From an uncultured Lachnospiraceae bacterium (GTDB taxonomy: Bacteria > Bacillota_A > Clostridia > Lachnospirales > Lachnospiraceae): a DNA stretch of 5,599 nt. Below are positions 1 to 5,599 of this stretch, one piece after another. The DNA lies in NCBI GenBank assembly GCA_946529195.1, contig CAMMZE010000091.1:1-5599 (forward strand), in the 5' to 3' direction. Under the pieces are notes generated by a model. That model ran no database searches. It saw only the letters and a list, made by a program, of their open reading frames with translations, and was not told the origin of the DNA. Both the position numbers and the translations under genes were made by a program. Each line of letters starts with the position of its first letter. The first letter of the stretch is position 1.

Positions 1-47
1 GAGAGAACAGAAACTTATCTTTGGAATTGTATGAACTGAGGTCATAA
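1..47 (+). other. Probable 3' end of an upstream gene, frame undecided
   Basis: All three forward frames are open from the window edge and close within 47 bases: TGA at 32-34, TGA at 37-39 and TAA at 45-47. Any of them could be the last 10-14 codons of an upstream gene in the same operon as the acyltransferase that starts at 51. The candidate tails (ending FGIV, NCMN or ELRS) are too short to recognise. I see no promoter here, which fits the acyltransferase being internal to an operon whose earlier genes lie to the left. If this is a dlt-type operon, the missing neighbour could be a carrier protein or adenylating ligase, but nothing in these bases shows that. Confidence 0.3.
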
Positions 48-50
48 ACG

Positions 51-1673
51 ATGGCATTTACTACTTTGACTTTCTTCTTGTTTACGGCGGTCGTGATCGC
101 GGCTTATTACCTGTTTCCGGTAAAAAAATACCAGTGGCTCATTTTGCTGGTCGCTGACTATGTTTTTTACCTGTATGCAGGCTATAAATTTGCGGTTTTC
201 ATCCTTTTTACCACCGTGACTATCTATCTGGCTGCAATCGGGATTGAGTCCCTTAAGCTTCAGTCAAAGGAGAAAATCAAAGCAGAAGGCAAAAGCTGGA
301 GCAGGGAAGAAAAGAAGGTTTATAAGGCCGGTGTGAAAAAGAGAGAGAAGACCATACTGGCTCTTGCTCTGATCGCTAATTTTGGCATTCTGGTCTTCCT
401 CAAGTACAGTAATTTCCTGGCGGGAGGGATCAACCAGATCCTGGGGCATGCCGCAGATGGCGGTCCCCTTCCCATGCTGAAGCTTTTCCTGCCTCTGGGC
501 ATATCCTTTTACACCTTCCAGGCGGCGGGTTATCTGATCGATGTGTCCCGCGGCGCGGTAAAGGCAGAGCGGAATTTCCTGAAGTTTGCGCTCTTTATTT
601 CCTTCTTCCCGCAAATCGTACAGGGACCGATCAGTAGTTTCGGTCAGCTGGCAGGGCAGCTCACAGCTGAGCACAAGCCGGAGTTTATCCGCTTTAAGCT
701 GGGACTGGAGTTGATTCTCTGGGGCTATTTTAAGAAACTTGTTATCGCGGACAGAGCGGTAATCGCGATCAATACGGTAACAGCTGATTATACCCAGTAT
801 ACAGGAACCACGATCCTGGCTGCCGGACTCCTTTATGCCCTGCAGCTCTATGCCGATTTTTCGGCCGGCATCGATATCAGCCGCGGAATCGCTCAGATTC
901 TGGGTATTGATATGGTACAGAACTTCCGCAGACCCTATTTTGCGACATCTATCAATGATTACTGGCGCAGATGGCATATTACCCTGGGTGCCTGGATGAA
1001 GAATTATATCTTTAATCCGATCGCAATCTCCAAACTCTTCCTGGGCTGGAGCAAGAAGATGAAGCAGTCACGTTTCGGGAAAACAGCAGCCGGCGCGCAT
1101 ATCGCAAGAGTGCTGCCGACCAGCATTTCTTCAGTAATCGTCTTTCTGGTTGTCGGTCTCTGGCACGGGGCCAACAGCAAATATGTGGCCTTCGGTCTCT
1201 GGAACGGCGGCATTATCATGCTTTCGATCCTGCTCAAACCTGTGTTTGACAAGATGTGCACAGCTCTGCGGATCAAGACCGAATCTTTCGGATGGAGGGT
1301 CTTTCGGATCATCCGGACCTTTATTCTGGTTCTGGTGGGATACTATTTTGATATCGCACCGGGCTTTTACGGAGCCATGGATATGATGCGCAGGACTCTG
1401 GTCGATCAGAGACTGTCTCTGGGAAAAGCAGAGATCGCGGGTCTGGGCCTGGGCAAGGCCGATTTCCTGATCCTGGCGATCGGTATGCTGATCATATTCG
1501 TGACCAGCGTTATAGAAGAAAAGCATCAGATCGATACCCCGGGAGAACTGTTAGAGCGCAGGAGCTTTATCATTCGCTTCGCAGCGATTGCCATCACGGT
1601 ACTCATGATCGCATTCTGGGGAATCTACGGACCGGGTTACGATCCGGCGGATTTTGTATACATGCAGTTTTAA
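51..1673 (+). CDS. MBOAT family membrane-bound O-acyltransferase (DltB/AlgI-like)
   Basis: This 540-residue polytopic membrane protein has about a dozen hydrophobic segments, including roughly residues 3-22, 101-118, 143-163, 217-236, 355-375, 415-435, 470-487 and 506-526. MBOAT enzymes pass an acyl group across the membrane to an extracellular polymer. Family marks visible are LPLGISFYTFQ (147-157), PQIVQGPIS (187-195), the NDYWRRWHITLG block (302-313) with His309, and GLWHGAN (369-375) with His372, which aligns with the invariant MBOAT active-site histidine. The end, FWGIYGPGYDPADFVYMQF, is typical of the Firmicute AlgI/DltB-like group. A very basic loop (about 68-100) is probably cytoplasmic. 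At 540 residues it is longer than classical DltB (about 400) and nearer to AlgI-type proteins, so D-alanylation and O-acetylation both remain possible; I therefore give no symbol. The start is firm: an in-frame TAA lies at 45-47, one codon upstream, and a weak GAGG sits at 38-41. The SGNH/DltD-like gene follows after 30 bp and is its likely partner. Confidence 0.93.
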   Translation: MAFTTLTFFLFTAVVIAAYYLFPVKKYQWLILLVADYVFYLYAGYKFAVFILFTTVTIYLAAIGIESLKLQSKEKIKAEGKSWSREEKKVYKAGVKKREKTILALALIANFGILVFLKYSNFLAGGINQILGHAADGGPLPMLKLFLPLGISFYTFQAAGYLIDVSRGAVKAERNFLKFALFISFFPQIVQGPISSFGQLAGQLTAEHKPEFIRFKLGLELILWGYFKKLVIADRAVIAINTVTADYTQYTGTTILAAGLLYALQLYADFSAGIDISRGIAQILGIDMVQNFRRPYFATSINDYWRRWHITLGAWMKNYIFNPIAISKLFLGWSKKMKQSRFGKTAAGAHIARVLPTSISSVIVFLVVGLWHGANSKYVAFGLWNGGIIMLSILLKPVFDKMCTALRIKTESFGWRVFRIIRTFILVLVGYYFDIAPGFYGAMDMMRRTLVDQRLSLGKAEIAGLGLGKADFLILAIGMLIIFVTSVIEEKHQIDTPGELLERRSFIIRFAAIAITVLMIAFWGIYGPGYDPADFVYMQF

Positions 1674-1703
1674 CAGGGGTCAGCAGCAGAGGAGATAATA
1701 CGG

Positions 1704-2837
1704 ATGAAAAAGACATACATAAAAAGACTGATCAAGATCATTTCCCTGGTGCTGGTACTGGCAGTCATTCTGGGCCTGTCTCAGCGTTACTATATGAAGG
1801 ATACCGGCAACAATTCGATCCGCCTGCGCGGATTTGAACTGGAAGATCCGAATTCTCTGGATGTCGTTGTGCTGGGAGCCAGTGAAGTTTATTCGGATTT
1901 CAGCGCGGTGGAATTTTATGAGAAGACCGGAGTTACCAGCTATCCCTATGCTTATGCAGCCAACCCGGTAACCTTCTGGAAATATGAGCTGAAGGAAATC
2001 CTGCGGACCCAGAAACCGAAGGTTCTTGTGGTAGAGACAAACGGCGTGGTCTACGGGGATGACATGCTTTATAAAGAAGCTTCCGTCCGTTATCTGGCGG
2101 ACAATATGAAGCTGCTGTCTGAAAAGATGGAACTGGTTGAAAAGTACGGGACAGATGACAAGCTCTCTTACTTTTTTCCCATCATCAAGTATCATGGGGG
2201 GTGGCAGTCCAGAGACAGGATGAAAAATGCCCTGACCATGCTGAAAATGGATATGCGGGGTTACTCTCTGCTCAAAGGCAGCTTTTCTCATACAGCTCAC
2301 CAAAAGATGGACACCAAGCAGCGGGATTATGACCCTGATAAAAAGAAAGAGCTGAATCCGGAGGCGGAGAAGTATCTGCGGGAGTTTTTGGAAGACTGCC
2401 AGAATTCCGGAATCGAGCACATTCTCTTTGTCCGTTTCCCTCACCAGGTGGTAGGGAAAAAGAGCGTGCAGGCCTTAGAGCGCTGCAACCGGGCAGCAGA
2501 GATTGTCGGGGAGTATGGATTTGAATATGTGGATCTGGATGATTACTGCGAAGAGGCAGATATTCATAAGCCGGATGACTTCCACAATTCAGACCATCTG
2601 ATGATGACCGGCCAGAAGAAGTTTACGGATTTCCTGGCAAAGTACCTGACAGACCGCTATGACCTGCAGCCGACGCAGCTGACCGAAAAGCAGGAGAAGG
2701 AATGGCAGGAATGCTGCCGTTATATGAAAGCCTGCTTTGCCTATTTTGAAGATTACAGGAAGAACCCGACAGAAAATGATGAATATGTCATTTATGAGAG
2801 GGAGAAAAATATGAAGGATATTGAGAAATATCTCTGA
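1704..2837 (+). CDS. Membrane-anchored SGNH-hydrolase/DltD-like protein
   Basis: This 377-residue protein has a basic N-terminus and one hydrophobic segment (about 9-26) that should anchor it in the membrane with the rest outside. After it comes a DltD/SGNH-type fold: VVVLGASEVYSDF (54-66) carries the block I nucleophile Ser60, KPKVLVVETNG (104-114) is a buried strand, and NSDHLMMTGQKKFTDFL (295-311) is the C-terminal block with His298. DltD and related SGNH proteins act on the extracellular side with an MBOAT partner to hand acyl groups to a cell-wall polymer or exopolysaccharide. The immediately upstream MBOAT gene supports this pairing. The usual Asp three residues before the block V His appears as Asn295, with Asp291, Asp292 and Asp297 nearby, so the triad is uncertain. 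A charged helical tail of about 60 residues (320-377) follows the block. GGAG at 1691-1694 lies 9 bases before the ATG. DltD itself is one option; a polysaccharide O-acetylation partner is the other. Confidence 0.8.
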   Translation: MKKTYIKRLIKIISLVLVLAVILGLSQRYYMKDTGNNSIRLRGFELEDPNSLDVVVLGASEVYSDFSAVEFYEKTGVTSYPYAYAANPVTFWKYELKEILRTQKPKVLVVETNGVVYGDDMLYKEASVRYLADNMKLLSEKMELVEKYGTDDKLSYFFPIIKYHGGWQSRDRMKNALTMLKMDMRGYSLLKGSFSHTAHQKMDTKQRDYDPDKKKELNPEAEKYLREFLEDCQNSGIEHILFVRFPHQVVGKKSVQALERCNRAAEIVGEYGFEYVDLDDYCEEADIHKPDDFHNSDHLMMTGQKKFTDFLAKYLTDRYDLQPTQLTEKQEKEWQECCRYMKACFAYFEDYRKNPTENDEYVIYEREKNMKDIEKYL

Positions 2838-2850
2838 AAATAAGTAAAAA

Positions 2851-2909
2851 GACGGACAGTCTGCCCTTGCGGGGGCATGGACTGTCTGTTATAATATAAT
2901 TTACTTTTT
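2851..2909 (+). terminator. Hairpin terminator ending the acyltransferase operon
   Basis: Bases 2851-2861 pair with 2880-2890 (core GACAGTC/GACTGTC, two G-T wobbles in the outer part). An inner TGCCC/GGGCA stem (2862-2866 with 2873-2877) is separated by a two-base bulge (2878-2879), with a six-base loop at 2867-2872. The hairpin starts 13 bases after the stop codon of the SGNH gene. The 3' flank (2891-2909) is AT-rich and ends in TTTTT but is not a clean T run, so termination may be partial. The A-rich 5' flank (2838-2850) would give a U-rich tail on the opposite strand, so the element could work in both directions. Confidence 0.65.
2867..2895 (+). promoter_or_regulatory. Sigma-A-type extended -10 promoter for the PPK2 gene
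   Basis: TTGCGG at 2867-2872 (three of six consensus -35 bases) is followed after exactly 17 bp by a perfect TATAAT at 2890-2895. The bases TG at 2887-2888 complete an extended -10 motif (TGnTATAAT). A second TATAAT overlaps by one base at 2895-2900. The predicted start lies near 2902, leaving a leader of about 40 nt before the ATG at 2943. The -35 hexamer coincides with the loop of the upstream terminator hairpin, and the -10 begins at its 3' foot. This is a motif-based prediction without experimental support. Confidence 0.6.
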
Positions 2910-2942
2910 CAGATCTTAGTCCGTGCAGAAGGGGAGAGCCGT

Positions 2943-4424
2943 ATGCTGAAGGATTTTGTCAGGGCTGCGAAGCCGGATGAGAAGGAACTCAAAAAAGAGA
3001 TAAAGCTGCAGCAGGAGCAGCTGGCAGCTTATCAGATGCAGATCAAAGAGCGGAAGCTTCCGGTCATGGTCATTTTTGAAGGCTGGGGGGCTGCCGGCAA
3101 GGGAACGATGCTGGGCAGGGTGATCAGGGAACTGGATCCCCGCTTTTTCCATGTCGTATCCATGGCCGCTCCGACCAGAGAGGAGAAGAGGTATCCATTT
3201 CTCTACCGCTATATGCAGGAGATCCCGGAAGAAGGCAAGTTTACCTTTTATGACCGCTACTGGATGGAAGAGATCACAGACGGTCTGATGAAGGAGGAAC
3301 TCAGTCCGGATCAGTATAAAAAGCGCGTCGAGAGTATCATCCGCACAGAGCGGGCCCTGATCGACAACGGCTATCTGATCATGAAGTTTTTCTGCGATAT
3401 CAGCTGCAAAGAGCAGAAGAACCGTCTGAAAGAACTGGAAAAGGATGACAACACCAGCTGGCGCGTGACAGATGCCGACTGGTTTGAGAATTCTCATTAT
3501 GAAGACTATCAGAAGATCTATGACAGCTATCTTTCTGATACGTCAGGTACAGGGGCGCCCTGGTATATTATTGATTCGGGTGACAGCAAGTGGGGACTTT
3601 TGCAGGTGCTGCGCTTTCTCAATCAGGGAATCAGCACGGCACTGAAGAATGCTTCGCAGGCAGCGCCGATCCGGCAGAACAGGTTTCCTCTGGAGCCTGC
3701 GGCAAAGCTTTCTGCGGTCTCCCTGGATGACAAGATCCTGGATGAAAAAGTATACAAGAAGAAGCTGGACAAGCTGCAGGACCGCCTGAGCCAGCTGCAT
3801 AATGAGATTTACAGGCGCAAGATCCCGGTGGTCATTGTCTATGAGGGCTGGGACGCCGCCGGCAAGGGCGGCAACATTAAGCGGATCACGGCAGCTCTGG
3901 ATCCGCGCGGTTATGAGGTGGAGCCCATTCCGGCGCCCGAACCGCATGAAAAGGCCAGGTTCTACCTGTGGAGATTCTGGAAGAGACTGCCCAAAGACGG
4001 ACATATCAGTATCTTTGACCGGAGCTGGTACGGCCGGGTCATGGTAGAGCGTCTGGAGGGTTTCTGCTCGGAAAATGACTGGCAGAGAGCTTACAATGAA
4101 ATCAATGAGTTTGAAAAGGAACTGGACGACTGGGGCGCTGTGATCATTAAATTCTGGGTACAGATCGACAAGGAAACACAGCTGGTCCGCTTTACAGACC
4201 GGCAGAATACACCGGAAAAACAGTGGAAAATAACAGAAGAGGACTGGAGAAACCGCGAAAAGTGGGATCTCTATGAGGGGGCCGTGGATGAGATGCTGGA
4301 AAAGACCAACAGCTCCTTTGCACCATGGTACATCCTGGAGTCCAATGACAAAAAGTATGCGCGGATCAAGGCGCTTGAGATCGTGATCAGCCGGCTGGAG
4401 GAAGCCTGCCGCAGGGATCACTGA
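2943..4424 (+). CDS. pap: Polyphosphate:AMP phosphotransferase (two-domain PPK2, class II)
   Basis: This 493-residue cytosolic enzyme is two PPK2 domains in tandem, with equivalent motifs 255 residues apart. Two-domain PPK2 proteins transfer phosphate from inorganic polyphosphate to AMP, giving ADP. The C-terminal domain (about 270-493) has the intact P-loop EGWDAAGKGG (301-310), DRSWYGR (359-365) and the helical WGAVIIKFWVQID region (397-409). The N-terminal domain (about 14-235) keeps the fold but has EGWGAAGKG (46-54), with Gly49 in place of the conserved Asp, and DRYWMEE (104-110) in place of DRSWYGR. It is therefore probably non-catalytic, as reported for the N-terminal half of characterised two-domain enzymes. 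The length matches the family (about 475-500), which separates it from one-domain PPK2 of about 230-300 residues. An AAGGGGAG ribosome site at 2929-2936 lies 6 bases before the ATG. It has its own promoter and is followed after 22 bp by the cell-wall gene. Confidence 0.93.
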   Translation: MLKDFVRAAKPDEKELKKEIKLQQEQLAAYQMQIKERKLPVMVIFEGWGAAGKGTMLGRVIRELDPRFFHVVSMAAPTREEKRYPFLYRYMQEIPEEGKFTFYDRYWMEEITDGLMKEELSPDQYKKRVESIIRTERALIDNGYLIMKFFCDISCKEQKNRLKELEKDDNTSWRVTDADWFENSHYEDYQKIYDSYLSDTSGTGAPWYIIDSGDSKWGLLQVLRFLNQGISTALKNASQAAPIRQNRFPLEPAAKLSAVSLDDKILDEKVYKKKLDKLQDRLSQLHNEIYRRKIPVVIVYEGWDAAGKGGNIKRITAALDPRGYEVEPIPAPEPHEKARFYLWRFWKRLPKDGHISIFDRSWYGRVMVERLEGFCSENDWQRAYNEINEFEKELDDWGAVIIKFWVQIDKETQLVRFTDRQNTPEKQWKITEEDWRNREKWDLYEGAVDEMLEKTNSSFAPWYILESNDKKYARIKALEIVISRLEEACRRDH

Positions 4425-4433
4425 TCCTATCAG

Positions 4434-4449
4434 AAGGAAGATTGTTTTG
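4434..4449 (+). promoter_or_regulatory. Ribosome binding site that decides a TTG start
   Basis: AAGGAAG at 4434-4440 lies 6 bases before TTG at 4447-4449. No in-frame ATG occurs until codon 106 (4762-4764, in LNDMIEE), well past the membrane anchor. The basic N-terminus followed by a hydrophobic segment only makes sense if translation begins at this TTG. Confidence 0.75.
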
Positions 4450-5599
4450 AAGTTTCTCAGATATTTACATAGATTGAACCAGAAGACCAGAGGAGTTCTT
4501 CTGATCGCGGTGCTCTGCCTTCTTGTAATTGCCTCGGTGGCAGGCGGGATTCACAGGGTGCGCAGCGTTGACGGATTTTTAGAGGGAACCAAACTCAATG
4601 GCGAAGACATTTCCGGGAAACCGGTGGAAGAGGTCGCCAAAAATATCAATGATAAGCTGGTCGGGGCCAGGGTGGAGCTGACCGAAGGAGATCAGACCGT
4701 TCTTACCGGTTCTCTGGCAGATTTCGGACATGATTTTGATGAGCAGGCCTTCCTGAATGATATGATCGAAGAGGAAGAACAGCAGAAGCATGATCTGAGT
4801 ACCACCTTGCATCGGCTTGTTGAGAGTGCCAGCTTTGAATTGACCGATTATTACGCGGATGACAGTGAGCAGCTTGGAAAGTTTGTCCTCTCCAAGGACT
4901 TTTCCGTACCGCGTGTTGTATCGGCGGAAGCTTATATTGAACTCAATAAGGAAACAGAGCTCTATGAGGTAGTCGATCCGGTACAGGGCAATGAGATCGA
5001 TGACCAGAAGCTGCAGGAATATGTGGAAAAGGTCCTGGACGGTGCAATCGAGAACGGCACCTTCCTGGAAAATCCTGTCCTGCAAATCAGTGTTCCAAAG
5101 GATGTCTATACTTCCGAGATTGTCTCCACAGATACGACCGAACTGAAGAAAGAGGCTCTGGAGAAAAACAAACAGCTGCTGCTGGATGCTTTTCAGAATA
5201 TTTCGATCACCTATGAGTTCGGCAGTCAGACAGAGGTTCTGGAAGGTTCTGCAATCACTGACTGGATTACTGTCAATGAAGATATGGAAGTCGCTATCGA
5301 TGACGACAAGGTTTCCGAGTATGTTGCCGGACTTGCTGAGGAATATGATACTCGTTTCCGTGACAGAGCTTTTGTAGCAGATGACGGCAGAATTGTGCAT
5401 ATTTCTTCTGACGTGAATCTGTATGGCTATACCATCAATGTGGACGCGGAATGTGCGGCTCTTAAGGAGGATATCTTAAACAGAGAATCTGTCAGCAGGG
5501 AACCTGTGTACTATGAGACCGATAATAATGGCTGCCCTCTCTATTACGGCAGGGATGGGTCTGATGACCTGAACGGGACCTATGTGGAAGTATCTATTA
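4447..5599 (+). CDS. L,D-transpeptidase precursor region: membrane anchor plus peptidoglycan-binding domains (3' end beyond window)
   Basis: An uninterrupted frame of 384 codons runs from a TTG start to the right edge. Residues 1-15 are basic and 16-36 hydrophobic, a typical type II signal anchor, so the rest should lie outside the membrane. LNGEDISGKPVEEVAKNI (50-67) is the short motif that begins this class of VanW/YoaR/Ldt-type proteins. Two PG_binding_4-like regions follow: one includes YEVVDPVQGNEID (173-185), the other ITYEFGSQTEVLEG (254-267), an isolated Trp in DWITV, and DDDKVSEYVAGLAEEYDT (288-305). The last residues, GTYVEVSI, match the position where a YkuD L,D-transpeptidase domain normally begins. 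Its Cys-containing catalytic motif is therefore outside the window and unseen. Such enzymes make 3-3 peptidoglycan cross-links that resist most penicillins. The gene starts 22 bp after the PPK2 gene with no terminator between, so the two are probably co-transcribed. A protein with a different C-terminal domain (such as VanW) remains possible. Confidence 0.82.
   Translation, partial: MKFLRYLHRLNQKTRGVLLIAVLCLLVIASVAGGIHRVRSVDGFLEGTKLNGEDISGKPVEEVAKNINDKLVGARVELTEGDQTVLTGSLADFGHDFDEQAFLNDMIEEEEQQKHDLSTTLHRLVESASFELTDYYADDSEQLGKFVLSKDFSVPRVVSAEAYIELNKETELYEVVDPVQGNEIDDQKLQEYVEKVLDGAIENGTFLENPVLQISVPKDVYTSEIVSTDTTELKKEALEKNKQLLLDAFQNISITYEFGSQTEVLEGSAITDWITVNEDMEVAIDDDKVSEYVAGLAEEYDTRFRDRAFVADDGRIVHISSDVNLYGYTINVDAECAALKEDILNRESVSREPVYYETDNNGCPLYYGRDGSDDLNGTYVEVSI

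Noticed and set aside
264..977. A 237-codon open frame on the - strand inside the MBOAT gene
   Set aside because: The polar, repetitive-looking product has no domain, and the + strand MBOAT assignment is secure.
1680..2444. A 254-codon open frame on the - strand opposite the SGNH/DltD-like gene
   Set aside because: The + strand gene has family motifs, a membrane anchor and a ribosome site. The - strand frame has no recognisable domain.
2851..2890. Inverted repeat considered as a riboswitch or an operator
   Set aside because: It is too short for a riboswitch aptamer and sits directly after a stop codon, so a terminator is the simpler reading. The predicted transcript of the next gene starts after it, so it would not be in that leader.
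3054..4040. Repeated P-loop sequence 765 bp apart that could suggest a recent duplication or a fusion of two genes
   Set aside because: Tandem PPK2 domains are the normal architecture of class II PPK2 enzymes, and the two halves are strongly diverged, so the duplication is ancient.
3543..4421. A 292-codon open frame on the - strand opposite the second PPK2 domain
   Set aside because: It is fully antisense to a strongly recognised conserved domain and shows no family motifs of its own.
4425..4446. The 22-bp gap between the PPK2 and cell-wall genes as a site for a terminator or promoter
   Set aside because: It holds only a ribosome site; there is no stem-loop and no -35/-10 pair.
4579..5400. 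A 273-codon open frame on the - strand
   Set aside because: It lies entirely opposite the TTG-started cell-wall gene, whose frame has recognisable domains, a signal anchor and a ribosome site. The - strand product shows no recognisable family motif and is a shadow of codon bias.

Overview
The window (5,599 bp, balanced base composition) holds four protein-coding genes, all on the + strand and tightly packed, with one real intergenic gap of 105 bp. Strong AGGAG-type ribosome sites, a TTG start codon, the cell-wall gene types and the protein sequence style suggest a Gram-positive Firmicute, most likely a Clostridia/Lachnospiraceae-type anaerobe. The taxonomic placement is inference.

Left part (1-2909): after about 47 bases that are probably the tail of an upstream gene, there is a polytopic MBOAT-family O-acyltransferase (51-1673, DltB/AlgI-like). 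Thirty bases later comes a membrane-anchored SGNH/DltD-like protein (1704-2837). These two look like a transcriptional pair that moves acyl groups across the membrane and places them on an extracellular polymer: D-alanine on teichoic acid if this is a dlt-type system, or acetate on a polysaccharide if AlgI-like. No DltC-type carrier gene lies between them, so the substrate is open. The unit ends in a hairpin at 2851-2890.

Middle and right part (2867-5599): a good extended -10 promoter is built into the terminator hairpin and should start a second transcript near 2902. This transcript carries a two-domain PPK2 enzyme (2943-4424, polyphosphate:AMP phosphotransferase). After 22 bases follows a gene that begins with TTG at 4447 and runs off the window. 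It encodes a membrane-anchored cell-wall protein with the architecture that precedes a YkuD L,D-transpeptidase domain; the catalytic domain itself would lie beyond the right edge.

Functionally the window is a cell-envelope region (polymer acylation, probable peptidoglycan 3-3 cross-linking) with a polyphosphate/nucleotide energy gene in between. I see no mobile elements, CRISPR arrays, tRNA/rRNA genes or convincing new system. The most informative points are the promoter nested in the terminator, the TTG-started gene, the degenerate N-terminal half of the PPK2 enzyme and a non-canonical DxxH motif in the SGNH protein.
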